A stretch of 64,000 nt of DNA. Origin: Rhizodiscina lignyota. Lineage: Eukaryota; Ascomycota; Dothideomycetes; Aulographales; Rhizodiscinaceae. The DNA is taken from the NCBI GenBank assembly GCA_010015805.1, contig ML978131.1, positions 372,001 to 436,000 of the forward strand. Direction: 5' to 3'. Below are positions 34,100-44,687 of the stretch, piece by piece. A model generated the notes under the pieces. It did not search any database. It worked only from the letters and a program-made list of their open reading frames with translations, and was not told the origin of the DNA. How positions within the stretch are numbered: position 1 is the first letter of the stretch; the number at the start of each line of letters is the position of its first letter. The translations under genes and the position numbers were made by a program.

Positions 34100-34556
34100 A
34101 CGAATTGAATTGCGAAGAGGTTGCGATAGCGAGGAAGGGACTGAGGACGAAAGCGGTGCCGATGCGTGCGTCGAAGCGCCCTTTTGCTATCGCTACCATC
34201 TCTATTCAATTAATGAATTGTATGATAGATATGAAAGATAGTTGCGCGCATAGTCTGTCGAGAGTATGATACTCAATATTGAGATACGTTCTCTCGGGCT
34301 GCTATCCTAGGTTGAGCTCGTATTGTTGTATCATTGAACATGGGACTGCGTTTCGCTTTATCTGCCGATTCGTTCTTGTCATCTTTCTATATTGTTCCTG
34401 CGCGTAAGGCTCTACTCAGCCAATAGTAGACGCTTTGGCTTCCGCAAAGGATGCTCGCGTCTCCGAGCTCTTGTAGACTGAAATTGTGAACTATGAATCG
34501 GGACTGAATCAAGACTCTTCGAGAGCCTTTGGCGGGTAGGGAGAAGTTTCGGATAA
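34100..34556. other. 3' flank of the protease gene
   Basis: Nothing recognisable is present beyond the likely 3' UTR. Confidence 0.4.
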
Positions 34557-35027
34557 CTACTTCATCACGTAGTTTCTAATCGTTGGCTCAGCATCGACTC
34601 GTCGCGAAGCCAGTAGAGTTCGTGCGATCACAGCTATTCTCGATCTCACCAGCGTCATTCGACACACTGTCCGGTGGTTACTCGGACGATTCAGATCCTC
34701 GATTGTCTGATGCAGTAGTCGTGCAGTGGCCCAAAACGGGAGATCAACCATGATCAGCTTTTTCAAACACGTGCGGACGAAGTCCATTTTTAGCAGTACA
34801 TACGAACGCTCATCAGCTTCAAACCCCGCCATACGGTTCATAGCAGACAAGGTGTCTCTCACCGACGCATTACAACCGGCATAGCCAACTGCCCTCCGCT
34901 CGGTGAGCGAAGGTAACGTCCGCCAGCACGCCTTCTTGGACAGGCTGTTTCGCCGAGATGCCACCACCCCGGAACTCTCATCCCTCCCAATCGCACGCCA
35001 GCAAGTTTCTGGCATGGTCGCACGCAC
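34557..35027 (-). CDS. Possible helical protein or relic exon
   Basis: A 156-codon open frame encodes a segment rich in helix-forming residues (SVRDTLSAMNRMAGFEADER, LLHQTIEDLNRPSNHRT). I do not recognise the family. The start of this stretch is not convincing, and no upstream exon with a DNA-binding or other domain was found. It may be the last exon of a decayed gene or chance. Confidence 0.25.
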   Translation of the reverse strand: MRATMPETCWRAIGRDESSGVVASRRNSLSKKACWRTLPSLTERRAVGYAGCNASVRDTLSAMNRMAGFEADERSYVLLKMDFVRTCLKKLIMVDLPFWATARLLHQTIEDLNRPSNHRTVCRMTLVRSRIAVIARTLLASRRVDAEPTIRNYVMK

Positions 35028-35412
35028 GGCAGCAGTGGAGAAGCTTCCCGCAAGCTCGGGCCTCAGCCAATTCCCGCCCTGATTCCCCAGCGCTCGAAGC
35101 GATCGAGCAACCCCCTGTCTCTGGCCTATCTGCCAGCGCCAGCGATGAGCAGTCGCCGTGTACAGCTAAGAGGACTAGGTACATATTATGGGCTCTTAAT
35201 TAACTGCGAGTCCCCAGGTCTCGTTGCTTTTCGATATCTCTGACTTATCTCTCGCTGTCTCGCTGTCTTTTTTTCTGCCTTTAACTGTCTTTTTTGAGGT
35301 CGATAGCTCGTTGAGAGAGCTCGAGAGCATCACCGCCATTTTATGGGCCCCTTTCGTCACCGAATATTGATGCCAGTGCAATTGTCGGCGAAACGTTTCT
35401 CTATTCGAGAAG
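35028..35412. promoter_or_regulatory. Promoter and leader of the following gene
   Basis: A strongly pyrimidine-rich tract at about 35218-35300 (repeated CTGTCT and TCGCTGTC units, T-runs) precedes the ATG at 35413, as commonly seen in fungal core promoters without a TATA box. Confidence 0.4.
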
Positions 35413-36449
35413 ATGGCGGGTAGCGATATGGAATCACCTTTCGTCTTATCAGAATATGCCCAACAGTCATTGCTAGAGAACGCAACATTGCGTTCTGTCC
35501 GCAATCTACTATCAGAGGATCCAGTGAATAAGTACGTCCAGTGTACAAACATCCTACAGAACAGTCGGCTAACTACAACCCATACAGCTTCTGCACACTA
35601 CACTCAACCCTCCCATCTCCAACCCAAGACACCTGGCTCCTCCACCGGGACGTCCTCCACGCCCTAATCGTCCCAGTCGTCGCCCTCTACCACCGCACCG
35701 CCCTCCTCGCCGAAGCAGCACTCTGCTCCTCCCGCCCCGAAGACTTCGAAATCGCATACCGTGCCGACGCGCGCAGCGCCTTCATCTCGCTGCAATGCTT
35801 CGTCCACGAGGAAGAGCAGTGGTGCTACTCGCGCGGCTGCCCCGCATGCACGACCCTGCACACGCTGGAAACGGAGTCGACCATCCGTCTCGCGATAACG
35901 GCCGCTCTGCTGGCGGAGTCGAGTGAGTCTCCTGAGGGCACAGGCGTGCCGTCGCTGGCGTCGTTCCTGCCTGCGCTGCAGTGCGCGACGGAAGCGGATC
36001 CCTTCTGGGGCCCGCAGTTTTGGGAGCATCACCACGGCAAGGCGTCTGCCCTCCGAGACTCCATCCACGCCCTCATCCAGCAAGCCTCCGAGCTCGAAGC
36101 CCTCGTGCTCTCGCCCCGACCAGGCCGAAGCCCCGTCCAGTCTCCGGACCGCTCGCCGACGAAGTCGAAAACGCTCAACTTCGAACTGCGCACTGCGTCC
36201 TCGCCCACAAATACACGGAGCAGCGACTGTGAGGACGGAAAATCGCTGCCGCGGCTCAGTCCCTCACCGCTGGCGAAGCAGCAACTCCGCCTCGATCGAG
36301 AGCAGCGCGCGCTGGTGAGCCGCGCGGTGTGGCAGGTGTACAGCGCGGTTGCGATGCCCGCGGCGGAGAGGATAGCGCTGAGGGGGCGGTTACGGCGGGG
36401 GCTGGAGGATGCGGAGGAGCTGGGGAGGGTGAGGAGTATGACGAGTTGA
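35413..36449 (+). CDS. Conserved-looking protein of unknown function, 326 aa
   Basis: Exons are 35413-35531 and 35588-36449, with a 56-bp GTACGT...ACAG intron splitting an Asn codon. After the N-terminal SPFVLSEYAQQSLLENATLR, the second exon has a folded part (TWLLHRDVLHALIVPVVALY, WCYSRGCPACTTLHTLETES, STIRLAITAALLAE). The cluster C-x4-C-x2-C could bind a metal. A disordered Ser/Pro stretch and a basic helical C terminus (AERIALRGRLRRGLEDAEEL) follow. I do not recognise a named family. The second exon is clearly more GC-rich than its surroundings, consistent with coding use of C-ending codons. Confidence 0.7.
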
Positions 36450-37510
36450 TATAATGATGCGCGGGGTTGTAAATAGAGATGGACGAAAAGACGGCGATGA
36501 TGGAAATTTGAGAGAAAGGATGCGCGATAGGGCATACATACAGAGATACCATAGATGACCGGGGGAGTGCGGTGGAGGAACTGCACCGGCTGTAAATACC
36601 AATAGTCGTAATGTCTAGCAAATCAAATACATATATGTGAAATAACACTTGCATATTCGCGCAAGCTGGCAATATGACCAAGGTGGCTGTCGCTCTATCT
36701 GTGACGACGACTCCAATGCGGCCTGAATCGGATTCACCGCTCTTCGGCCGTAAGTTGGATGGGAAGTGGAAAAAGGACAAGGAGCTCTAGTCAGATATGA
36801 CGACAATTCTGATAAGGTCTTCCTGGGACGACGTTGACGTGGGTTGAGTTGAACTGGAGCGAGAGTGCGACCGTGAGCAGGAGCATGTCCAGTGGGGCAA
36901 CCAAGAATGCTGGGCTCCAGGATTAAAGGTCGTGCGAGCACCTCGAAGTAGTTGGAGGGGCGGGTGAGGTGGATCCTGTTATGCCCAAACACATTGCTGC
37001 GCTGCAGTCCGAACAGAGTGGTGCGTTCGTCGGACTGAGCGAGAATAGCGATGCAGGCGGACGGGGCGAGATTACTCTGGGAGGACAATTGCACGGTCAA
37101 CACAGGATATTTCAGTACGATAACATCGATGAAAAATAATCTTTACAATCACTTTTGATTCTTGATTGATTTGTTCTTCTCGCGTTATTGGGCGAAATAA
37201 AGCGTCAGCCAGTGAGGTGTATCAGCCCCTCGTTGCAAGAATACAATTCGCGAAACCGAAGAAGCCCATCCCAGCGGCGACGACCAGTGACCAACTCCGA
37301 ACCCAGACCTCTTCCACTTCTTCCTCCACTACCACAACCTCGAAGACTGCCGAGAAAAGCCGAAAAGCCAAATTGAAGTCAACGCAATACCAATGCCGTT
37401 CCGATGCAAAAGCAGGCCGTAAAATACACGAGATAAAAAGCGATTAAAGAATTATGTTGCGGGATAATGCGTTTGCATAGTCGCGTAATGATGAGAGCCG
37501 TAAAGACGTA
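36450..37510. other. Convergent gap between two unknown genes
   Basis: The two flanking genes end toward each other here. Short Ser/Thr-rich and Pro-rich open frames (for example 37166-37447) have no start context or motif and are treated as chance. Confidence 0.4.
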
Positions 37511-38617
37511 TCACATTTCCATTTCGACGTCGCCATTGCCAGAAGCCGCGACAGGGACGGCCATGGGCATGTGGGACACAGCCACCTGTTCTGTTCCATT
37601 AAGAGTTGCATGCCTCGATACCGGCTTCGCCGGGATGGTTGGACCCATAGTCTCGCCCTTTTGGAGGTTTCGGATGGCATCCGCTTCGCAGAAGCCGACG
37701 AGACGGCAGACGCTTAGATCGTCCTGGAAGACCCACCAGCACTCTTGTGTGTCGGAAGCGGTTGAGAGGGTGCGGACGAGATAGGCGCGCAAGCCCTCGT
37801 TATGAAGGAGGATGGCTGGATCGAGGATGTTCTCGTAATGATTGAGGATGTACTTCTCCCAACCTTTGGCAGCAGGAGCTTGCGAACAGGGGATGCGCTT
37901 CCAACCAACGCCGAGGACGAGGCTAAGATGGTCGATGGGTCCGTCTGTCGACGGCGAGTTGCCATTAACGTGATTGATCGAAGTACCGTTCAATGGGGTG
38001 ATGGCTATGTCGATGGCGATACCGGAGGGCTCAATGAGGCGTTGCGATTTGCGCGAGATGACTGGTGGACGCGACATGGCTTCGATCGCTGCGGTCTCGA
38101 CGTGCTCGTTCTTCTCCTCCGCCCATGTGCCAGTTTGCGACTCGGCGGCGATGGAGAAGCCCGGGTCATCCGGGTAGATGAGAGTCATGCCAGGGCCATA
38201 GACGGGCTCGCCGCGAGGCTTTGGAGGCGATGGCGGCTGAGAGGTAGGACTGACATAGGAGCCATCGGCATCGGCGTGAGGCTCATCCGCATTGACGTCG
38301 GCAATGGAACGCTTTCGGCCTGAGAGAGGCGCTGATGCTGATGCACTTGCGAGGTAGTTCATGGACGGCGGCTTTGGAAAGCGAGGCCGCATTGGCTTTC
38401 GGTTGGTAGTCGTGGAGGTTGTGGTAGCAGCTAAGGAGGTAGACGAGGTGGACAGGTCGGTCATGGTCGTCGACGAGGGGAGGCCGGCAAAGGCCGCGGC
38501 GTTCGTGATTGTATCGTTGGGTTGATGATCTTGATAGTGATTGCCGAAGTAGGTGGTCTGTTGGCTGGGCGTAAGGACTAGAGTCGGCGCTGATGAGGCA
38601 TAGTAGTTCAAGCCCAT
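37511..38617 (-). CDS. Conserved fungal protein of unknown function, 368 aa
   Basis: A single exon. The first 120 residues are Thr/Ser-rich and disordered, with a basic patch (GRKRSIADV) that could be a nuclear signal. The middle contains YGPGMTLIYPDDPGFSI. The C-terminal domain (DHLSLVLGVGWKRI, GWEKYILNHYENI, LVRTLSTASDTQECWWVFQD, DLSVCRLVGFCEADAIRNLQ) resembles a conserved block of uncharacterised ascomycete proteins that I recall but cannot name. No signal peptide or membrane segment is seen. The start is the only ATG near the conserved N terminus (MGLNYYASSAP). Confidence 0.75.
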   Translation of the reverse strand: MGLNYYASSAPTLVLTPSQQTTYFGNHYQDHQPNDTITNAAAFAGLPSSTTMTDLSTSSTSLAATTTSTTTNRKPMRPRFPKPPSMNYLASASASAPLSGRKRSIADVNADEPHADADGSYVSPTSQPPSPPKPRGEPVYGPGMTLIYPDDPGFSIAAESQTGTWAEEKNEHVETAAIEAMSRPPVISRKSQRLIEPSGIAIDIAITPLNGTSINHVNGNSPSTDGPIDHLSLVLGVGWKRIPCSQAPAAKGWEKYILNHYENILDPAILLHNEGLRAYLVRTLSTASDTQECWWVFQDDLSVCRLVGFCEADAIRNLQKGETMGPTIPAKPVSRHATLNGTEQVAVSHMPMAVPVAASGNGDVEMEM

Positions 38618-39757
38618 GGTTCTTTCACTGTGTGTTTAGTAGACAAGACAATGGATGATGATATTTGCTATGAGATGATGTGCTATAGATCCCTTTAGCA
38701 GATCTTGACCCAGCCTGATTGCCGTGAGCAGCGAGAATGGCAGGCTCTTCTCTGTACCGGTGTACGAGAATCAATTGACAGGTATTGGGGGAAGGACAGC
38801 GAGGTAGGTAGTGAAAGAAGATGGAAAGGTGGTGAAGGGAAGGTAATAAGACAGAGGTAAGTGAAGGAAGGAAAGAAGTAAAGAAGAGGTAGGGCGGGAG
38901 AACGGAGGTACAAGGTAAGTGACTTTGTGTGGAGGAGGGAAAGTCGGGTGCAGTGAGATGCAGGAGTGAAAGTGTTTTGGTCGGGCGAGGCTCTCTTAAG
39001 AAGATGCAAAGGCGGCGGCGGGCTGATTGGTGGTTGCATGAAGCTGGGATTCGCCGTAATCCTGGGCAGAAGGTCGACGAAAGCGAGCAGCCAGAAGGTG
39101 GAGCACCGGGCCGCTAAAGAGAAAAGGCGCGTAGGATGCTATGGGCGCTGGTAAGTTAAGAATCCTTCGTCACAATCCGTTAACTCCGGGCGTTTGCGTT
39201 TCCGACGAGCGAGCTAAGCTGTTATAGGGAGAACGGTTTCTCGAACAAGGCGTAAGAGCGACTAGCGTTGTTGGCGGAACGGCTGGCTGAAAGTTACGCG
39301 AACGCGAATGTCCCAACCTCTCTGCCAAGCCTGTTTGACGGAAACGCAAATGGCGGCATTTTCCTCAGCTGTGCATCTTTCCCTTTCCGGCCTAGTGTAC
39401 AAGCCCTTCGGAAGCCCGCGGTGCAACTCCGGCGGATCCTGGTGTTCCAACTGCCGTGTTTGCTCGACGTGCAAACAGCTCCCGAGGTCTTGGCAATACT
39501 ATCACGTGATTTTATGCGGCGCCTACTTCTCACGTGCTAGAATTCCTTACTCATCCGCCAAGTGTCTTGGCATGTTTGTACAGAGCGCAAACATCTGAAA
39601 AGATCGCGACCTTGGACGCGACTTGAGAGGCTTTGAGGGAAAGCTAGCAAAGCTCTACAACACATACAACACACCTTCTCACACCGAATCAGACCTTCTC
39701 AGAACGACCTGCGCCTCTTCTTTCTCTATAGTCTGTGGTTCAAACGCGCATTTCGAC
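38618..39757. promoter_or_regulatory. Divergent promoter of the unknown gene and CCT3
   Basis: The left part (38770-38960) is a strikingly purine-rich tract on the plus strand, thus CT-rich in the leader of the minus-strand gene. Two CACGTG cores lie at 39503-39508 (within ATCACGTGAT) and 39531-39536, about 230-255 bp upstream of the CCT3 ATG; these are the class of sites bound by Cbf1-type bHLH factors. A further CT-rich stretch precedes the CCT3 start. Confidence 0.45.
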
Positions 39758-41593
39758 ATGCAGGCGCCCGTGGTGGTGCTCAGTACGACTTCCAACTATT
39801 GATTCGAGCATTTGTAGAAGCTAATAATGTGAATAGATACCCAGTCTGGGGAGCGACAGTTCGGCCGAAAAGCCCAAATATCGAATATCACCGCAGCTAA
39901 AACGTGAGTCTAAATTTGCAGGGTTCTTTACGACTCGTCTCACACCATTCCAGTGTCGCCGATATCATTCGATCATGTCTAGGACCGAAGGCGATGTTGA
40001 AGATGCTCCTCGACCCGATGGGTGGCATAGTGTTAACGAATGACGGCCATGCTATCCTTCGAGAAATCGAGGTCTCACATCCAGCGGCGAAGAGCATGAT
40101 CGAGCTGAGCCGGACACAAGACGAGGAGGTTGGAGATGGCACTACAACAGTGATAATATTAGGTCAGGCAGCGCAATTTCAGCAAAAATATCGTGCATCA
40201 GACTGACTTGTCTACAGCTGGCGAAATTCTGGCACAAGCCCTTCCACAACTCGAGCGCAACATCCACCCTGTAGTCATTATATCTGCCTTCAAGCGCGCC
40301 CTCTCCGACGCCATCTCCATCATCGAGGAAATCTCCGAGCCTGTAAATATCAACGACGACAAGGCCATGTACACCCTCATCTCCTCCTCCATCGGCACGA
40401 AGTTTGTTGCGCGCTGGTCAGAACTCATGTGCAATCTCGCGCTCAAGGCGGTTCGCACGGTTATGTTTGACCAAGACACAGGACGGAGAGAAGTGGACGT
40501 CAAGCGATACGCGAGGATCGAGAAGATCCCCGGAGGTGAGATTGAGGATAGTAAGGTACTGGACGGTGTGATGTTGAACAAGGATATTACACACCCGAAG
40601 ATGAGGAGACACATCGAGAATCCAAGAGTGATTCTTTTGGATTGTCCGCTAGAGTACAAGAAGGGCGAGTCGCAAACGAACATCGAGGTCAGCAAAGAAG
40701 AGGACTGGAATCGCATATTACAAATCGAGGAGGAGCAAGTCAAGCAGATGTGCGATGCCATTATCGCACTGAAGCCTGATCTTGTCATCACCGAGAAGGG
40801 TGTGAGCGACCTTGCGCAGCACTTCCTGCTCAAACACAATATCACCGCTCTCCGTCGTGTCCGTAAGACAGATAACAACCGCATCGCCCGCGCGGTCGGA
40901 GCTACCATCGTCAACGATGTCCGGTCTCTCCAGCCGTCCGACGTCGGTACCTCCTGTGGCCTCTTCGACATTGAGAAGATTGGCGACGAATATTTCACCT
41001 TCCTTACGAAATGCAAGGACCCCAAGGCATGTACGATATTACTGCGCGGACCTTCCAAAGACATCTTGAACGAAATCGAGCGCAATCTGCACGACGCAAT
41101 GGGCGTAGCAAGGAACGTGGTCTTCCATCCCCGCCTGTGTCCCGGTGGAGGCGCAACAGAGATGTGTGTGAGCGTAGGACTGGAGAGAAGAGCAAAGGCT
41201 GTCGAGGGTGTCGCTCAGTGGCCGTACAGAGCTGTGGCGGAAGCCATGGAAGTCATCCCCCGCACGCTCATTCAAAATGCTGGCGCAAGTCCAATCCGTA
41301 TCCTGACACAGTTGCGCGCGAAGCACGCCGCATTCTGGGACAGCAAAGAGGAGCAAAATGGCGCTACGAATGGCGACGCTGCAGTTAGCAGTGCGTGGGG
41401 TATTGATGGTGATAAGGGAGCCGTTGTGGACATGCACACGTACGGAGTTTGGGAGCCGATGGCAGTCAAGCTGCAGAGCATCAAGACGGCTGTCGAGAGT
41501 GCGTGTCTATTGCTGAGAGTCGACGATATTGTCGCCGCGAAACAGGCTAAGCAAGCTGGAGGGCCAATCGGTGGTGGCGGAGAAGAAGAGTAG
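39758..41593 (+). CDS. CCT3: Chaperonin TRiC/CCT subunit gamma, 558 aa
   Basis: Exons 39758-39782, 39837-39903, 39954-40162 and 40218-41593 join in phase. The spliced start [20 protein letters not shown] is the hallmark of the gamma subunit. Group II chaperonin motifs are all present: [29 protein letters not shown], the ATPase motif VGDGTTTVI with the split AGEIL, and the C-terminal PGGGATEM and near-end [20 protein letters not shown]. The subunit forms part of the 16-mer cytosolic complex that folds actin and tubulin in an ATP-dependent cycle. The three introns sit in the first quarter of the gene, as is common for fungal housekeeping genes. Length is normal. Confidence 0.96.
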
Positions 41594-41711
41594 AGCGGTT
41601 TGTAGACGTTCTGCTTCTGCCCAGCGCACTCGGACATGGCATTTGCAAAGGCGTTCAAAGAAAAAGAGATGAATGTATGTATAGCAACTCCGATACCAAA
41701 ACCTGAATTGT

Positions 41712-42453
41712 CTACAGCCGAGCAGCCTTGTTCCGATACAGCCACCCCTTCCCGTTGTGCAAGTATGCCCTGCTTTCCATCTTAGCGACCTCGTCCTTCG
41801 TCGACATCCAGAAATCCGTCCACTCTTTCCTCCGCAGGAACTTCTCCATCGCGTCTCGGTCCCTGAATCGCGCGTATATCCTCCCGTCGACGTCATTGTC
41901 GATGCTCTCAAATGTCATGAATGTGTACACCCCGCCGTCGGGATCCGCCTTGTCCACATCGCTCGCCAGCTTCTTCAGCTTCGGGTTCAGCGACTTCCGC
42001 GCGGCCGCCGAGCCGGCAGTGAGCTTGACGTCGAGCATGATGCCGCACTCTGTCTTGTCGCCCGGCTTGTCTAGGTAGCCTGCCACGAGGGAGTAGTGGT
42101 TCAGGTCGAGGCCAGTCGCCGACGCGGCAGGGATCTTCTTGAGGAAGGCGCCCATGGAGGGAGAGTTGAGATGCGTTTTGTAGAGGTCATCTCTGCTTCC
42201 GTAGACTTCGAACGCCAGCATGGATGTTGTTGCCGAGAAATCATGCGCGTAGTCCATGGGGATGCCAAAGTAATACGTCTCTGTCGTGGGCTCGCTTGCC
42301 CACACGTATTTGGCTAGTTCATCGTACGCTGCTTGCCACTGTTGCCTCGCTTATGTTAGTGTAAGTATGTGGGGGTTGATCTGGCTGCCGTACGTCTTCG
42401 TATCTATCCGGAATGAAGTTGCAGTTGGCGAAGAGATAGAACAAGCCTGCCAT
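41712..42453 (-). CDS. Dimeric alpha/beta-barrel (ABM-like) protein, 228 aa
   Basis: Exons are 42453-42394 and 42338-41712, joined by a 55-bp intron after Asp20 (RYED|WQAAYDELAKYV). Two ferredoxin-like repeats are visible: LFYLFANCNFIPDRYEDQWQ with TYYFGIPMDYA, and CGIMLDVKLTAG with VYTFMTFESIDN. Both match the antibiotic-biosynthesis-monooxygenase/stress-responsive barrel superfamily in layout. Such proteins range from cofactor-free monooxygenases to ligand-binding stress proteins, and no catalytic residue can be assigned here. No signal peptide is present. The gene converges on CCT3, with stop codons about 120 bp apart. Confidence 0.7.
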
Positions 42454-43281
42454 GACGACTGAAAGGAATGGGATTATACAGGGAAGATCGACAGGCAAAG
42501 AATGAGAGATGCGGAGTAGTTTCAGCTGTACTTGGTACTCGGTCTCACGGTGAAGAGCCGCATCTTATAATCAGCTCTAAAACCCCTACCTACTTGGTCA
42601 AGGGACCGTCCATTTGCTCGGGCGGAACCCCAGAATCGGTTGTTGGACTTGTACTAGACTTGCATGTGCTAGATAGAGTCTCCACTATGGTCTGAAGAGC
42701 ACGCTGTGCCCAGCATCGTTGCTTGTAAGTTACCGTTGCGATTTCGGCTCATATTTTCCGCAGCCGGTTTTTGGTGTTGAACTCGTCAGCCGGTATCAAG
42801 CTTTCCGCATACTTATAAAGGACAGCCATTGAGATAAATTCGGAAGCAGCGGCACCAATTCTTGACGAGTAAGTGAAATCTCGAACTGTGGCACGTCTGG
42901 GTGTGTCGTCGGCCGCGATACGTCTTCCGCTTTCCATCATCCAACGGTAAGGTTCTCGCTCGGTAGTGCGCAATGCGGGGCTCCGCTACAATTGGCCTGG
43001 CGTACCTGGGGAATGCTATTCTCAGCCTTCTGAATGGCTAACTAGCTGTACGCCAGTTCTCCTGGCGCTTGGAAATGCTCCTGCTGAGAGTAGTTTGGAA
43101 GCCCGGCAGAGAATATCCGCAAGGGAAGGGAGAGAGTCACGACACCTCAAGCCTCAAAACAAAGTATCCTGTGACCCTCTATCATGGAGGCTCAACGAAA
43201 GGGGTGCTTCGGAATTCAGGTTTTGAAAGTGTCCTTCATCACAACTGCCAAAGGCATAGTGAACATTAACACAAATCCAAC
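42454..43281. other. Divergent gap between the ABM-like gene and the SDR gene
   Basis: No gene is supported. The region should contain both promoters. I see no clear TATA box. Confidence 0.4.
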
Positions 43282-44417
43282 ATGTCTGGGCGCATTGCAA
43301 TAGTTACTGGGGCCTCGGTGAGCAAGCGATATCACAAAACCTTGAAGGCGAATAGCAAACTGATTGTTTAAGTCTGGTATGGGCGAGGCACTCTCGCGTC
43401 ATCTAGTATCCAAGGGATGGAAGGTTGGAATGGCGGATATTCAAGCAAACGAGAAATTATCAAAAGAGCTTGGTGATAGTGCAGCTTTCTTTCAGACAAA
43501 TGTCGCAGATTACGACAGTCAGGCGAAGACTTTCCAGGCAGTTTTCGATAAGTGGGGAAGAATTGACGCTCTCTGCGCTAATGCTGGTATCGTGGATAAG
43601 AGGCATGGCTCCAGAAGTGGTCGCTTGGAGCCTGTTCTGACGAGGCATGCAGTTCAATCTACATCTTGGGCCATCGAAACTCGGATACGTGAGTATTAGC
43701 CAGAGTTGTATATGAGAGAACAGATATTAATAACAGAACAGTATCCCGCCTAAACCGAACTTGCTGTGCACCGACGTCGACTACAAAGGAGTAGTATACG
43801 GCACCCAGCTCGCCATACATTTCATGCGCAAGAATAAAACGCCAGGTGGAAAGATTGTCGCTACCGTTTCCGCCGCAGCTTTGTATCCCCACGAGACGTA
43901 TCCGGAGTATGATGGAGCTAAAGCAGCAGTACTAAATTTTATTCACGCCACCGGACGCGTGCTCCACATTGTACGTGACTGCAAAGTTGAGACATGAGAC
44001 TTTCAGACTGAGTAGACAATAGAAAGATAACGTCGATATCAACGGTGTACTTCCAGGCATTGTTCATACCAGTATTATTCCGCAGGCAATGGTCGACGCT
44101 GTTTCAGCTGAAGCGTACGTTGTGGGCAAGATTTCCATCCCCATGGGACAGTTGCGCTGATGCCCTTTAGCATGACCCCGGTCTCCAATATCATCTCGGC
44201 GTACGAGAAGTTGCTCAACGACACAACCGGCATCCATGGCCAAGGTCTAGAGTGCCAAGCAAAAGAACAGTATTGGGTCAAGTTTCCTGAGTATGCGGGA
44301 GGAAAGATCTCGCAGCGATCATGTACTGTCTGGGATCCGCTCTTCAAAATGTACCATGGAGAGGACTCGGACCTGCCAGATGCAATCAAGACAGGCACAC
44401 AGGACGTGAAATTCTGA
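43282..44417 (+). CDS. 15-PGDH-like short-chain dehydrogenase, 289 aa, six exons
   Basis: Exons are 43282-43317, 43373-43602, 43653-43688, 43742-43970, 44023-44114 and 44171-44417. All phases agree. The dinucleotide motif TGASSGMG forms across the first splice. CANAG, ATVSAAALYP (catalytic Ser) and YDGAK (Tyr and Lys) complete the active site. The segment SSIYILGHRNSDTIPPKPNL after CANAGIVDK resembles hydroxyprostaglandin-dehydrogenase-like fungal SDRs. Intron 2 (43603-43652, 50 bp) begins with GC rather than GT but has a good branch-like CTGAC and CAG end. No GT donor gives the conserved sequence. Exon 3 is only 36 nt. Substrate unknown. It converges with the F-box-like gene. Confidence 0.85.
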
Positions 44418-44687
44418 TCTGCTATGATCAAAATTGTGGACCGGAAAAGTGTTCAAGGGAGTCTCTAAAGCAACTTGGTCATGTCTGCAATTTGAATGAT
44501 TGCAGGACTGAGACGCAAGTTGGGTGAACTCTGATTTATAGCTTTAAATTAGCCGTTCCTCGTCAATCACACCCGTCCGCAAATATTCCGCTATCCATCG
44601 TACCACCTTTTGAGCAGTAGCTTTGCAGAGCGCTTGAGTCATTTCATCTGCACGAGCTAGATGCAGAAAATCTTAACCGAGGCTTGC

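Noticed and set aside
37166-37447. Ser/Thr-rich frame in the convergent gap
   Set aside because: Low complexity, no signal and no homology that I recognise.
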